Origin: Streptomyces clavuligerus
Lineage (GTDB): Bacteria > Actinomycetota > Actinomycetes > Streptomycetales > Streptomycetaceae
Length of the DNA: 64,000 nucleotides
NCBI RefSeq assembly: GCF_005519465.1
Contig: NZ_CP027858.1
Location: 5,146,001-5,210,000 of the forward strand
Reading direction: 5' to 3'
Shown: positions 32,770 through 43,168 of the stretch, one piece after another
Layout: every line of letters starts with the position of its first letter
Numbering within the stretch: position 1 is the first letter of the stretch
The notes under the pieces: model-generated
The model's input: the letters and a program-made list of their open reading frames with translations, nothing else
Database searches by the model: none
Told to the model about the DNA's origin: nothing
Translations under genes and position numbers: made by a program

Positions 32770-34743
32770 GTGCCGCCCAAGGACCACCCCGCTCACCCCC
32801 CGCGCGCCGCGGCGCGGCCCGCCCCGGCCGGACGCCGGGTCCCCGCGCCCGCGCGCCGTGCCCCCGCCCGTCCGGCGCCCCGGACCACGTCACCCGCCGC
32901 CAAGCCCCTCCGGCTCGGCAGCCCCCGCCCCCGGCTGCGCCTGGTCAGCCTGGGACTCGCGCTGGTGATGCTGGTCTTCGTCGTCCGGCTGCTCCAGGTC
33001 CAGGCGGTGGAGGCCGACGCGTACGCCGCCCGGGCCGAGGAGCAGCGCTATCTCAGCGTGGTGCTCGCCGCCGAGCGCGGCGAGATCACCGACCGCGCGG
33101 GCACCCTCCTCGCCACCAGCGTCGACGCGTACGACATCACCGCCGACCCCAAACTCTTCACCCCGAAGGAGAGCAAGGCGCCCAACGCGCCCGAACAGGC
33201 CGCCGCGCTGCTCGCCCCCATCCTCGGCAAGGACGCGGGCGAGCTGGCGAAGAAGCTCAGGGCCCCGGGCTCCCGCTACACGGTGCTGGCCCGCCGCCAG
33301 ACCCCCCAGGTCTGGAACCAGATCAAGGACGTCAAGAAGGTCTTCGCGGAGAAGGCCCGGGCCGACCGGGCCCGGGGCGGCCCCGGCGCGAATGTGCTCG
33401 CCGGGGTCCTGAGCGAGCCCAGCAGCAGACGCGTCTACCCGAACGGTGACCTCGCCGCCGGGATACTCGGCTATGTCCGGGCCGACGGCCGGGGCGGCGG
33501 CGGTATCGAGTCCATGCTCGACCGGACGCTCGCGGGCAAGGACGGCGAGATCACCTACGCCCAGTCCGGCGGCCGCCGGGTCCCCACCGCGGACGGCACC
33601 CGGGAGACCCCCGCCGTCCCCGGCTCCGACATCGAGCTGACCATCGACCGCGACCTCCAGTGGGCCGCCCAGCGCGCGATCAGCGAGCAGGTGGCCGCCT
33701 CGAAGGCCGACCGCGGCTATGTGATCGCCCAGGACACCCGGACCGGCGAGATCCTGGCCATGGCCAACGCCCCCGGGTTCGACCCGAACGACATCTCCCG
33801 CGCCGACGCCACCGCCCTCGGCAACGCGGCGGTGCAGGACGTCTACGAGCCGGGCTCCACCGCGAAGGTGATCTCGCTCGCCGCCGTCCTGGAGGAGAAG
33901 GCCGCGCATGTCGGCACCCGGGTCGTCGTCCCCAACCGGCTGCACCGGGGCGACCGTCTCTTCAAGGACGACGACGACCACCCCACCTGGTATCTGACGC
34001 TCGCCGGGGTCATGGCCAAATCCAGTAATATCGGAACAATCCTGGCCACCGGGCAGTTGGGGAAGACCCAGCCCGAGGCCAATAAGGTCCTCCACTCCTA
34101 CTTCCGGAAATTCGGCGTCGGCAGCACCACCGGCCTCGGCTACCCGGGCGAGAGCCCCGGCATCCTCGCCCCGCCGCAGGAGTGGTCCACGTCCCAGCAG
34201 TACACGATCCCCTTCGGCCAGGGGCTGTCCATCAACGCGATGCACGCCACCTCCGTCTATCAGACGGTCGCCAACGGCGGGGTGCGCATCCAGCCGACCC
34301 TGGTCCGGGGCGCCAAGGGCCCCGACGGCCGGTTCACCCCGGCGCAGGCGCCCAGGAAGACCCGGGTCGTCAGCGAGGAGACCGCCCGTACCCTCTCCGA
34401 GATGCTGGAGACCACCGTCGGCAGCGACGAGGGCACCGGCATCCGGGCCCGTATCCCCGGCTACCGGGTCGCGGGCAAGACCGGCACGTCCGACAGGGTC
34501 GACCCCGAGCTGGGCCGCTACAAGGGCTTCACCGCGTCCTTCGCCGGATTCGCCCCCTCCGACCAGCCCCGGGTCGCCGTCTACTGCGCCATCCAGAACC
34601 CGACCGTGGGCAGCTACTCCGGCGGTCGGCTCTGCGGACCCGTCTACCAGCAGGTCATGCGGTTCGCGCTGAAGACTCTGCGGGTCCCGCCCACCGGCAA
34701 GGAACCCGCCCGGCTCCCCGTCACCTTCGACCCCAGTACCTGA
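32770..34743 (+). CDS. ftsI: Septal peptidoglycan transpeptidase (class B PBP)
   Basis: A 657-aa protein. A basic, Pro-rich cytoplasmic N-terminus precedes one membrane helix (LVSLGLALVMLVFVVRLLQV). The pedestal region contains ERGEITDRAGTLLATSVDAYDI. The transpeptidase motifs are in order: S363-x-x-K366 (EPGSTAKV), SSN at 418-420, and KTG at 570-572. The enzyme crosslinks septal peptidoglycan and is the beta-lactam target. GTG at 32770 lies just after the ftsL stop, with AGGTG upstream as a weak ribosome site. A longer frame running back inside ftsL is a shadow. Confidence 0.95.
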   Translation: MPPKDHPAHPPRAAARPAPAGRRVPAPARRAPARPAPRTTSPAAKPLRLGSPRPRLRLVSLGLALVMLVFVVRLLQVQAVEADAYAARAEEQRYLSVVLAAERGEITDRAGTLLATSVDAYDITADPKLFTPKESKAPNAPEQAAALLAPILGKDAGELAKKLRAPGSRYTVLARRQTPQVWNQIKDVKKVFAEKARADRARGGPGANVLAGVLSEPSSRRVYPNGDLAAGILGYVRADGRGGGGIESMLDRTLAGKDGEITYAQSGGRRVPTADGTRETPAVPGSDIELTIDRDLQWAAQRAISEQVAASKADRGYVIAQDTRTGEILAMANAPGFDPNDISRADATALGNAAVQDVYEPGSTAKVISLAAVLEEKAAHVGTRVVVPNRLHRGDRLFKDDDDHPTWYLTLAGVMAKSSNIGTILATGQLGKTQPEANKVLHSYFRKFGVGSTTGLGYPGESPGILAPPQEWSTSQQYTIPFGQGLSINAMHATSVYQTVANGGVRIQPTLVRGAKGPDGRFTPAQAPRKTRVVSEETARTLSEMLETTVGSDEGTGIRARIPGYRVAGKTGTSDRVDPELGRYKGFTASFAGFAPSDQPRVAVYCAIQNPTVGSYSGGRLCGPVYQQVMRFALKTLRVPPTGKEPARLPVTFDPST

Positions 34744-34856
34744 CCACGCGTCCATGACCACGAGTCCCCCGTACCCGACCACGAGGTCCCGGCACACGGC
34801 CGTGCGGCGCCGGCACACGGCCGTGCCGTCCCCGCGCACGACCCGAGGAACCACCA

Positions 34857-36542
34857 GTGACCACCATCACTCCCGATTCCGGGAACCACAGCACCACCCC
34901 GGCCTCATTTCGCCCCGCGGAGGGTGCGCCCGGTACGCTCACCGCCGTGCCACACGCTGATCAGTACCGAACCACCCAGCAGGACGCCCCCGAGCGACAG
35001 CCGGGAGCCCCCCGGCCGACCCGGCCGCACCCGGTCTCCCTCGGGGAGCTGGCCGCCCGCCTGGGGGTGAGCGACCCGGCGGCGGACGAGGTCACGGTCA
35101 CCGGCATCACCCACGACTCCCGGGCCGTGCGCCCCGGCGACGTCTACGCGGCCCTCCCCGGGGCCCGGCTGCACGGTGCCGACTTCGCCGCCCAGGCCGC
35201 CGGGCTCGGCGCCGCCGCGGTCCTCACCGACCCCGCGGGCGCCGACCGCGCCGCGGCCACCGGGCTGCCCGTCCTGGTCACGGAGAACCCCCGGGCCCGC
35301 ATGGGCGAGCTGGCCGCCGAGGTCTACGGACACCCCGGTGAGGGGCTGCTCCAGATCGGCATCACCGGTACCTCCGGCAAGACCACCACCGTCTATCTGA
35401 TGGAGGGCGGGCTGCGGGCCGCGGGCCGCGCCACCGGCCTGGTGGGCACCGTCGAGACCCGGATCGGCGAGGAGCGCATCAAGTCGGAGCGCACCACCCC
35501 GGAGGCCACCGACCTCCAGGCCCTCTTCGCGGTGATGCGCGAGCGCGGGGTCGAGGCCGTCGCCATGGAGGTCTCCAGCCACGCCCTGGTGCTCGGCCGG
35601 GTCGACGGCTGCGTCTTCGACGTCGCCGTCTTCAACAACCTGAGCCCGGAGCACATGGAGTTCCACTCCGGCATGGAGGACTACTTCCAGGCGAAGGCGC
35701 AGCTCTTCACGCCCGCCCGCAGCAGGCGCGGCGTGGTCAACCTGGACGACGCGTACGGCCGCAGACTCGCCGCGGAGGCGACCGTTCCGGTCACCACCTT
35801 CTCCGCCGAGGGCCACCCGGACGCCGACTGGCGCGCCGAGGACGTCGAGGTGGGCCCGCTCGGCTCCACCCTGACCCTCGTCGGCCCCGGCGGGGTCCGG
35901 GTGAGCGCCCGCGCCCCGCTGCCCGGCCCGTTCAACGTCGCCAACACCGTCGCCGCCGTCGTCGCCCTGGCCACCGCCGGGGTCGACCCGCAGACCGCCG
36001 CCGACGGCGTGGCCGCCGTCCCCGGGGTCCCGGGCCGCCTGGAGCGCGTGGACGAGGGCCAGCCCTACCTCGCCGTGGTCGACTACGCCCACAAGACCGA
36101 CGCCGTCGACTCCGTGCTGCGCTCCCTGCGCAAGGTCACCGAGGGACGGCTGCACATCGTCCTCGGCTGCGGCGGCGACCGCGACGAGACCAAGCGCGGC
36201 CCCATGGGCGCCGCGGCGGCCCGGCTCGCCGACACCGCCGTGCTGACCTCCGACAACCCGCGCTCCGAGGATCCGCTCGCGATCCTCGCCGCCATGCTCG
36301 CCGGAGCGGCCGAGGTCCCGGCCCACGAGCGCGGCCAGGTCCTGGTCGACGCCGACCGGGCCGCGGCCGTCGCCGCCGCCGTCGCCCGCGCGGAGCCCGG
36401 CGACACCGTGCTCATCGCCGGGAAGGGCCATGAGCAGGGACAGGACATCGCCGGAGTCGTCCGCCCCTTCGACGACCGCCAGGTACTGCGGGAGGCCATC
36501 CGAGCCTCCCGCGCAGCCCTCCACCAGACACCCCGGGGATGA
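34857..36542 (+). CDS. murE: UDP-MurNAc-tripeptide synthetase (diaminopimelate-adding)
   Basis: A 561-aa Mur ligase. An N-terminal extension of about 60 residues precedes the UDP-binding domain (GITHDSRAVRPGDVYAALPGARLHGADF). ITGTSGKTTTVYL near residues 170-182 binds ATP. TSDNPRSEDPLAIL is the DNPR motif of diaminopimelate-adding enzymes, which fits LL-DAP peptidoglycan of Streptomyces. HKTDAVDSVLRSLR and IAGKGHEQGQDI are C-terminal domain motifs. GTG at 34857 lies 11 nt after GAGGA. A short duplicated CGGCACACGGCCGTG (34790 and 34811) occupies the gap after ftsI. Confidence 0.95.
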   Translation: MTTITPDSGNHSTTPASFRPAEGAPGTLTAVPHADQYRTTQQDAPERQPGAPRPTRPHPVSLGELAARLGVSDPAADEVTVTGITHDSRAVRPGDVYAALPGARLHGADFAAQAAGLGAAAVLTDPAGADRAAATGLPVLVTENPRARMGELAAEVYGHPGEGLLQIGITGTSGKTTTVYLMEGGLRAAGRATGLVGTVETRIGEERIKSERTTPEATDLQALFAVMRERGVEAVAMEVSSHALVLGRVDGCVFDVAVFNNLSPEHMEFHSGMEDYFQAKAQLFTPARSRRGVVNLDDAYGRRLAAEATVPVTTFSAEGHPDADWRAEDVEVGPLGSTLTLVGPGGVRVSARAPLPGPFNVANTVAAVVALATAGVDPQTAADGVAAVPGVPGRLERVDEGQPYLAVVDYAHKTDAVDSVLRSLRKVTEGRLHIVLGCGGDRDETKRGPMGAAAARLADTAVLTSDNPRSEDPLAILAAMLAGAAEVPAHERGQVLVDADRAAAVAAAVARAEPGDTVLIAGKGHEQGQDIAGVVRPFDDRQVLREAIRASRAALHQTPRG

Positions 36543-36546
36543 CCAA

Positions 36547-37986
36547 GTGATCGCCCTCTCCCTCGCCGAGATCGCCGCCATCGTCGGCGGGCAGTCGTAC
36601 GACATACCGGACGCGGACCGCCTCGTCACCGGACCGGTCGTCACCGACTCCCGCCGGGTGGGGCCCGGCTCCCTCTTCACCGCCTTCGCCGGAGAACGCG
36701 CCGACGGGCACGACTTCGCCGAGCGCGCCGTCGCCGACGGCGCGGTGGCCGTGCTCGCCACCCGCCCCGTCGGGGTGCCCGCCATCGTCGTGGACGATGT
36801 CACCGCGGCCCTCGGCGCGCTCGCCCGCCATGTCGTCGAGCGCCTCGGCACCACCACCGTCGCGCTCACCGGCTCCGCCGGGAAGACCAGCACCAAGGAC
36901 CTGATCGCGCAGCTCCTGGAGCGCAAGGGCCCCACCGTCTACCCGGAGGGGAACCTCAACAACGAGATCGGACTGCCGCTCACCGCGCTGCGGGCGGACG
37001 AGTCCACCGAGCACCTCGTCCTGGAGATGGGTGCCCGGTACATCGGGGACATCCGCTATCTCACCGGCCTGGTGCCGCCCCGGATCGGCCTGGTCCTCAA
37101 CGTCGGCACCGCCCACCTCGGGGAGTTCGGCAGCCGGGAGCGCATCGCCGAGGCCAAGGGCGAGATGGTGGAGTCGCTGCCCTCCGGCGAGGAGGGCGGG
37201 GTGGCCGTCCTCAACGCCGACGACCCGCTCGTGCGCGCGATGGCGGAGCGCACCCGCGCCCGGGTGGTCCTCTTCGGCGAGCACTCCTCCGCCGACATCC
37301 GTGCCGCGAATGTCCGGCTCACCCGGCAAGGTCGGCCCGCCTTCACGCTTCACACCCCCACCGGGTGCAGCGATGTGACGATGCGGCTGTACGGTGAGCA
37401 CCACGTGTCGAACGCGCTCGCCGCGGCCGCCGTCGCCCATGAGCTGGGTCTGTCCGCCGACGAGATCGCCCTCGCGCTCTCCGAGGCCGGTACCCTCTCC
37501 CGCTGGCGCATGGAGGTCACCGAGCGCCCGGACGGCGTGACGATCGTCAACGACGCCTACAACGCGAACCCCGAGTCCATGCGGGCGGCGCTGCGCGCGC
37601 TGGCCGCCATGGGACAAGGAGCACAGTCCCGGGGGGGACGGACGTGGGCGGTGCTCGGCCTGATGGCCGAACTCGGTGACGAAGCGCTCGCCGAGCACGA
37701 CGCCGTCGGACGGCTCGCCGTCCGGCTCAACGTCAGCAAGCTCGTCGCGGTGGGGGGCAGGGAAGCCTCCTGGCTGCAACTGGGCGCATATAACGAGGGT
37801 TCGTGGGGTGAGGAGTCGGTGCACGTGTCCGACGCGCAGGCGGCGGTCGACCTGTTGCGCAGTGAACTGCGTCCGGGAGACGTCGTGCTGGTGAAGGCGT
37901 CCAGATCGGTCGGGCTCGAACGGGTCGCCCAGGCGCTGCTCGACCCGTCCGCCGTGCTCTCCGATGGGCAGGGTGCCGGTCGATGA
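36547..37986 (+). CDS. murF: UDP-MurNAc-tripeptide--D-Ala-D-Ala ligase
   Basis: A 479-aa Mur ligase that adds D-Ala-D-Ala to the stem tripeptide. [27 protein letters not shown] is the N-terminal domain motif, [17 protein letters not shown] the ATP loop, and [32 protein letters not shown] and [18 protein letters not shown] are family motifs. GTG at 36547 lies 4 nt after the murE stop. The gene ends overlapping the mraY ATG by four bases. Confidence 0.95.
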   Translation: MIALSLAEIAAIVGGQSYDIPDADRLVTGPVVTDSRRVGPGSLFTAFAGERADGHDFAERAVADGAVAVLATRPVGVPAIVVDDVTAALGALARHVVERLGTTTVALTGSAGKTSTKDLIAQLLERKGPTVYPEGNLNNEIGLPLTALRADESTEHLVLEMGARYIGDIRYLTGLVPPRIGLVLNVGTAHLGEFGSRERIAEAKGEMVESLPSGEEGGVAVLNADDPLVRAMAERTRARVVLFGEHSSADIRAANVRLTRQGRPAFTLHTPTGCSDVTMRLYGEHHVSNALAAAAVAHELGLSADEIALALSEAGTLSRWRMEVTERPDGVTIVNDAYNANPESMRAALRALAAMGQGAQSRGGRTWAVLGLMAELGDEALAEHDAVGRLAVRLNVSKLVAVGGREASWLQLGAYNEGSWGEESVHVSDAQAAVDLLRSELRPGDVVLVKASRSVGLERVAQALLDPSAVLSDGQGAGR

Positions 37987-39053
37987 GGCAGATCCTCTTC
38001 GCGGGGGCCATCGGGCTCTTCCTGACGCTCATCGGCACCCCGCTGCTGATCAAGCTGCTGGCGCGCAAGGGATACGGGCAGTTCATCCGGGACGACGGTC
38101 CGCGCACCCACGGCAGCAAGAAGGGGACGCCCACCATGGGCGGTATCTCCTTCATCCTGGCCACGCTGATCGCCTACGCCAGCGCCAAGCTGATCACCGG
38201 CGCCTCGCCCACCGCGTCGGGCCTGCTGGTGCTCTTCCTGATGACCGGCATGGGCATGGTCGGCTTCCTCGACGACTACATCAAGATCGTCAAGCAGCGT
38301 TCGCTGGGTCTGCGGGCCAAGGCGAAGATGGCCGGACAGCTGATCGTCGGCATCACCTTCGCGGTCCTCGCGCTCCAATTCGCCGACCAGCGCGGCAGTA
38401 CCCCGGCGTCCATGAGGCTCTCGTTCGTCACGGACTTCGGCTGGACCATCGGCCCGGTGCTCTTCGTGATCTGGGCGCTGTTCATGACCCTGGCCATGTC
38501 CAACGGCGTGAACCTCACGGACGGTCTGGACGGTTTGGCCACCGGCGCCTCGGTGATGGTGTTCGGCGCGTACACGTTCATCGGGCTCTGGCAGTTCCAG
38601 GAGTCCTGCGCCAGCGCGGACGACCTGATCAACCCGTCGGCGTGTTTCGAGGTGAGAGACCCGCTCGATCTCGCGGTGGTCGCCGCCGCGCTGATGGGCG
38701 CGTGCTTCGGCTTCCTGTGGTGGAACACCTCGCCCGCCAAGATCTTCATGGGGGACACCGGCTCGCTCGCCCTCGGCGGCGCGCTCGCGGGTCTCGCCAT
38801 CTGCTCCCGCACCGAGCTGCTGCTCGCCGTCCTCGGCGGCCTCTTCGTCCTGATCACCATGTCCGTGGTGATCCAGGTGGGCTCCTTCCGGCTCACCGGG
38901 AAGCGCGTCTTCAGAATGGCCCCGCTCCAGCACCACTTCGAACTCAAGGGGTGGTCCGAGGTCCTGGTGGTGGTCCGCTTCTGGATCATCCAGGGCATGT
39001 GCGTGATCGTGGGCCTCGGCATCTTCTACACAGGGTGGGCAGCCGCCAAGTGA
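37983..39053 (+). CDS. mraY: Phospho-MurNAc-pentapeptide translocase
   Basis: A 356-aa polytopic membrane enzyme that makes lipid I. Expected family motifs are present: [34 protein letters not shown] (catalytic Asp pair region), [31 protein letters not shown], and the His cluster [12 protein letters not shown]. About ten helices are predicted by eye. Start and stop overlap murF and murD by 4 nt each (ATGA and GTGA), implying translational coupling through the block. Confidence 0.96.
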   Translation: MRQILFAGAIGLFLTLIGTPLLIKLLARKGYGQFIRDDGPRTHGSKKGTPTMGGISFILATLIAYASAKLITGASPTASGLLVLFLMTGMGMVGFLDDYIKIVKQRSLGLRAKAKMAGQLIVGITFAVLALQFADQRGSTPASMRLSFVTDFGWTIGPVLFVIWALFMTLAMSNGVNLTDGLDGLATGASVMVFGAYTFIGLWQFQESCASADDLINPSACFEVRDPLDLAVVAAALMGACFGFLWWNTSPAKIFMGDTGSLALGGALAGLAICSRTELLLAVLGGLFVLITMSVVIQVGSFRLTGKRVFRMAPLQHHFELKGWSEVLVVVRFWIIQGMCVIVGLGIFYTGWAAAK

Positions 39054-40528
39054 GCACGGAGCAGTGGCAGGGCAAGCGGGTCACGGTCGCCGGACTCGGG
39101 ATCTCCGGGGTCCCGGCGGCCCGGGTCCTGCACCGGCTGGGAGCGGTCGTCACGGTCGTCAACGACGGCGCCGACGAGCGCTCCCGGGCCCAGGCCGCGG
39201 ATCTCGAAGCCCTCGGGATCACGGTGCGCCTCGGGGACGGGGACACCCTCCCCGAGGGCACGGAGCTGGTCGTCACCACCCCCGGCTGGCGCCCCGACAA
39301 GCCCCTCTTCACCGCCGCCGCCGAGGCGGGCGTGGAGATCTGGGGCGATGTGGAGCTGGCCTGGCGGCTGCGCGGACCCGACGCCGCCCCCTGGCTCGCG
39401 GTCACCGGCACCAACGGCAAGACCACGACCGTGCGCATGCTCGCCGCGATCCTCGAAGCGGCCGGACTGCGCACGGCCGCCGTCGGCAACATCGGCGTCT
39501 CCCTCCTGGACGCCGTCCTCGGCGAGAACACCGGCGAGAACGCAGGCCAGGACGCAGGCCGGGACGGCGGGGAGGGCGCGGACGCCAACGCGTACGACGT
39601 CCTCGCCGTCGAACTGTCCAGCTACCAGCTCCACTGGGCCCCCTCGCTGCGCGCCCACTCGGCCGCCGTGCTCAACCTCGCCCCGGACCACCTCGACTGG
39701 CACGGCTCGATGGAGGCGTACGCCGCCGACAAGGGCCGGATCTACGAGGGCAACACCGTCGCCTGCGTCTACAACGCGGCCGACCCCGCCACCGAGGACC
39801 TGGTGCGCGAGGCGGACGTCGAGGAGGGCTGCCGGGCGATCGGCTTCACCCTCGGCACCCCCGGCCCCTCCCAGCTCGGCGTGGTCGACGGAATCCTGGT
39901 CGACCGCGCCTTCGTGGCCAACCGTCACCAGCAGGCCCAGGAGCTGGCGGAGGTCGCCGACATCGACCCGCCCGCCCCGCACAACATCGCCAACGCCCTC
40001 GCCGCCGCCGCGCTGGCCCGCGCCTTCGGCGTCCCGGCCACGGCGGTACGGGAGGGGCTGCGCTCCTTCCGCCCCGATCCGCACCGGATCGAGAAGGTCG
40101 CGGACGTGGCGGGCGTGGCCTATGTGGACGACTCCAAGGCCACCAACACCCATGCCGCGGCGGCCTCCCTGGCGGCCTATGAACCGATCGTATGGATCGC
40201 GGGGGGACTGGCCAAGGGAGCGGTCTTCGACGAACTGGTCGGACAATCGGCCGACCGGCTGCGCGCCGTCGTGCTCATGGGGGCCGATCGCGCGCTGATT
40301 CGGGAAGCCCTGGCACGACACGCCCCCGAGGTCCCGGTCGTGGACCTCGACCGGACCGACACTGGGGCGATGGCGGCGGCGGTCCGGGAGGCGGCGCGGC
40401 TCGCCCGGCCGGGGGACACGGTTCTCCTCGCCCCCGCCTGTGCCTCGATGGACATGTTCGTCAACTACACCAAGCGAGGCGAGGCGTTCGCCGACGCGGT
40501 CCGCGCACTCGCCGCCGAGCGCGCCTGA
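39050..40528 (+). CDS. murD: UDP-MurNAc-L-alanine--D-glutamate ligase
   Basis: A 492-aa Mur ligase adding D-Glu. It has an N-terminal Rossmann domain ([17 protein letters not shown]), [15 protein letters not shown] at about residue 120, the carbamylated-Lys region, [14 protein letters not shown], and [17 protein letters not shown]. An insertion of about 25 residues rich in Gly/Glu/Asn/Asp (starting [15 protein letters not shown] near residue 158) interrupts the central domain before [13 protein letters not shown]. It is built of short repeats and is probably a surface loop. GTG at 39050 overlaps the mraY stop. Confidence 0.95.
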   Translation: MSTEQWQGKRVTVAGLGISGVPAARVLHRLGAVVTVVNDGADERSRAQAADLEALGITVRLGDGDTLPEGTELVVTTPGWRPDKPLFTAAAEAGVEIWGDVELAWRLRGPDAAPWLAVTGTNGKTTTVRMLAAILEAAGLRTAAVGNIGVSLLDAVLGENTGENAGQDAGRDGGEGADANAYDVLAVELSSYQLHWAPSLRAHSAAVLNLAPDHLDWHGSMEAYAADKGRIYEGNTVACVYNAADPATEDLVREADVEEGCRAIGFTLGTPGPSQLGVVDGILVDRAFVANRHQQAQELAEVADIDPPAPHNIANALAAAALARAFGVPATAVREGLRSFRPDPHRIEKVADVAGVAYVDDSKATNTHAAAASLAAYEPIVWIAGGLAKGAVFDELVGQSADRLRAVVLMGADRALIREALARHAPEVPVVDLDRTDTGAMAAAVREAARLARPGDTVLLAPACASMDMFVNYTKRGEAFADAVRALAAERA

Positions 40529-40620
40529 CCCGCCCGACCTCCGCGCTGCCGACCGCGCCCCGGGGACCGTCCGGGGCGCGCGGCGCGGCGCGCCAGGCAC
40601 GACTGGAGGGGACAGCGTCC

Positions 40621-42012
40621 ATGCCCGCCGACGACACCACCACGGGGCCCCGCCGCTCCACCGGCCAGGCCGTCCCACGGGGAGGTGCCCGTTCCCGCGA
40701 GGGCAGGGCCCCGGCGCCCCGTACCGGCTCGTCCGCGCTCCGGCGCTCCGCCGCCACCGGCTCCCGCCCGCCGCGCGGCGGTGCCCCGCGCCGGCTGTAC
40801 GAGCGGGTCCGCCGGGCCTGGGACCGTCCGCTCACGGCGTACTACGTCATCATGGGCAGCGCGCTGCTGATCACCGTGCTCGGTCTGGTGATGGTCTACT
40901 CGGCCTCGATGATCAAGGCGCTCTCGCTCTCGCTGCCGGGCACCTATTTCTTCCGCAAACAGTTCCTCGCCGCGGTCATCGGCACCGTGCTGCTGGTGAT
41001 CGCCTCCCGGACGCCCTCCCGGCTGCACCGGGCGCTGGCCTATCCGCTGCTGCTCGTGACCGTCTTCCTGATGGCGCTGGTGCAGGTCCCGGGGATAGGC
41101 GAGTCGGTCGGCGGCAATCAGAACTGGCTCTCGCTCGGCGGCCCGTTCCAGCTCCAGCCCAGTGAGTTCGGCAAGCTGGCGCTGATCCTGTGGGGCGCGG
41201 ACCTGCTCGCCCGCAAACAGGAGAAGCGGCTGCTGAACCAGTGGAAGCACATACTGGTTCCGCTGGTTCCGGTGGGCTTTGTCCTGCTTGGGCTGATCAT
41301 GCTCGGCGGGGACATGGGGACGGCGATGATCCTCACCGCCATCCTCTTCGGGCTGCTCTGGCTGGCGGGCGCGCCCACCCGGCTCTTCGTGGGGGTGCTG
41401 GCCGTCGCCGGTCTGGTCGGCTTCATGCTGATCCGCACCAGTGAGAACCGGATGTCCCGGCTTTTCTGTGTGGGGGCGAAGGACCTCGGCCCCCAGGGGG
41501 AGTGCTGGCAGGCCGTGCACGGACTCTATGCGCTCGCCTCCGGCGGATGGTTTGGTTCCGGTCTCGGGGCAAGTGTGGAAAAATGGGGTCAACTGCCTGA
41601 ATCGCATACCGACTTCATCTTCGCCATCGCCGGGGAGGAACTGGGTCTGGCGGGGACGCTGTCGGTGCTCGGTCTGTTCGCGGCTCTAGGCTATGCGGGT
41701 ATCCGCGTGGCCGGACGCACGGAGGACCACTTCGTCAGGTACGCGGCGGGAGGTGTGACCACCTGGATCATGGCCCAGGCCATGGTCAACATCGGCGCGG
41801 TGCTCGGACTGCTGCCGATCGCCGGTGTTCCCCTGCCGCTGTTCTCCTACGGAGGGTCGGCCCTGCTGCCGACCATGTTCGCCGTCGGGTTGCTCATCGC
41901 GTTCGCGCGGGAGGAGCCCGCCGCGAAGGCGGCCCTGGCCATGCGGAGGCCAGGGGGGAGATGGAAAACGATGAGACGGCGCGCTACGGGGCGTCCGTCC
42001 GGAGAGCGGTGA
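40621..42012 (+). CDS. ftsW: Peptidoglycan glycosyltransferase FtsW (SEDS family)
   Basis: A 463-aa protein. A basic, disordered cytoplasmic N-terminus of about 70 residues precedes ten membrane helices. SEDS motifs: GGNQNWLSLGGPFQLQPSEFGKLALILWGA, GGDMGTAMIL, YALASGGWFGSGLGASVEKWGQLPESHTDFIFAIAGEELG, and LPLPLFSYGGSALLPTM-like GVPLPLFSYGGSALLP. It polymerises lipid II at the septum with FtsI. ATG at 40621 follows GGAGGGGACAGCGTCC. The longer in-frame extension upstream lies in the murD region and is spurious. Confidence 0.95.
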   Translation: MPADDTTTGPRRSTGQAVPRGGARSREGRAPAPRTGSSALRRSAATGSRPPRGGAPRRLYERVRRAWDRPLTAYYVIMGSALLITVLGLVMVYSASMIKALSLSLPGTYFFRKQFLAAVIGTVLLVIASRTPSRLHRALAYPLLLVTVFLMALVQVPGIGESVGGNQNWLSLGGPFQLQPSEFGKLALILWGADLLARKQEKRLLNQWKHILVPLVPVGFVLLGLIMLGGDMGTAMILTAILFGLLWLAGAPTRLFVGVLAVAGLVGFMLIRTSENRMSRLFCVGAKDLGPQGECWQAVHGLYALASGGWFGSGLGASVEKWGQLPESHTDFIFAIAGEELGLAGTLSVLGLFAALGYAGIRVAGRTEDHFVRYAAGGVTTWIMAQAMVNIGAVLGLLPIAGVPLPLFSYGGSALLPTMFAVGLLIAFAREEPAAKAALAMRRPGGRWKTMRRRATGRPSGER

Positions 42013-42018
42013 ATTTCG

Positions 42019-43113
42019 GTGCATGTCGTCCTCGCCGGCGGTGGGACCGCCGGCCATATCGAGCCCGCGCTGGCCCTCGCGGACGCCCTGCGCAGGCAGG
42101 ACCCGACCGTGGGCATCACCGCCCTGGGCACGGAGCGCGGACTGGAGACCCGGCTGGTGCCGGAGCGGGGCTATGAGCTGGCGCTGATCCCCGCCGTCCC
42201 GCTGCCCCGGAGGCCGACCCCGGAGCTGATCACCGTCCCCGGGCGGCTGCGCGGCACCATCAAGGCCGCCGAGCAGGTCCTGGAGCGCACCAAGGCCGAC
42301 TGTGTCGTCGGCTTCGGCGGCTATGTGGCCCTCCCCGGCTATCTTGCCGCCAAACGGCTCGGGGTGCCGATCGTGGTCCACGAGGCCAACGCGCGCCCCG
42401 GGCTCGCCAACAAGATCGGCTCCCGGTACGCCGCCGGGGTGGCCGTCGCCACCCCCGACAACAAGCTGCGCGGGGCCCGCTACATCGGCATCCCGCTGCG
42501 GTACACCATCGCCACCCTGGACCGGGCCCGGGTGCGCCCCGAGGCGCGCGAGGTCTTCGGCCTCGACCCCCATCTGCCCACCCTGCTGGTCTCCGGCGGC
42601 TCCCAGGGCGCCCGGCGGCTCAACGAGGTCATCCAGCAGGCCGCGCCCGTCCTCCAGCGCTCCGGCATCCAGATCCTGCACGCGGTCGGCCCGAAGAACG
42701 AGCTGCCGCACGCGGACAACATGCCGGGAATGCCGCCATATGTCCCGGTACCGTATGTGGACCGGATGGATCTCGCCTACGCCGCCGCCGACATGATGCT
42801 CTGCCGCGCCGGAGCGATGACCGTCGCCGAGCTGTCGGCCGTCGGGCTCCCCGCCGCCTATGTCCCGCTGCCGATCGGCAACGGCGAACAGCGGCTCAAC
42901 GCCCAGCCGGTCGTCAAGGCGGGCGGCGGACTCCTCGTCGACGACTCCGAGCTGACCGCCGAGTGGGTCCAGGGCCATGTCCTCCCGGTACTGGCCGATC
43001 CGCATCGGCTGTACGAGATGTCCCGCGCCGCCGCCGAGTTCGGCCGCCGGGACGCCGACAATCTGCTTGTCGGCATGGTGTACGAGGCGATCGCCGCACG
43101 CCGTCAGGCGTGA
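42019..43113 (+). CDS. murG: Lipid II synthase (UDP-GlcNAc transferase)
   Basis: A 364-aa GT28 family glycosyltransferase that converts lipid I to lipid II on the inner membrane face. HVVLAGGGTAGHIEPALALADAL is the N-terminal glycine-rich loop, VVGFGGYVALPGYLAAKRLGVPIVVHEANARPGLANK the second, and LLVSGGSQGARRLNEV plus CRAGAMTVAELSAVGLPAAYVPLP the UDP-GlcNAc site. GTG at 42019 is 6 nt after the ftsW stop. Confidence 0.96.
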   Translation: MHVVLAGGGTAGHIEPALALADALRRQDPTVGITALGTERGLETRLVPERGYELALIPAVPLPRRPTPELITVPGRLRGTIKAAEQVLERTKADCVVGFGGYVALPGYLAAKRLGVPIVVHEANARPGLANKIGSRYAAGVAVATPDNKLRGARYIGIPLRYTIATLDRARVRPEAREVFGLDPHLPTLLVSGGSQGARRLNEVIQQAAPVLQRSGIQILHAVGPKNELPHADNMPGMPPYVPVPYVDRMDLAYAAADMMLCRAGAMTVAELSAVGLPAAYVPLPIGNGEQRLNAQPVVKAGGGLLVDDSELTAEWVQGHVLPVLADPHRLYEMSRAAAEFGRRDADNLLVGMVYEAIAARRQA

Positions 43114-43168
43114 GGCCGCCCGGCCCGGGGCGCAGGGCCCCGGGCGCCGGCAGGAAGGAGACCGGAGC

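Noticed and set aside
34790..34825. Duplicated CGGCACACGGCCGTG between ftsI and murE as an operator
   Set aside because: The two copies lie in a short low-complexity stretch with no promoter features and could be simple slippage.
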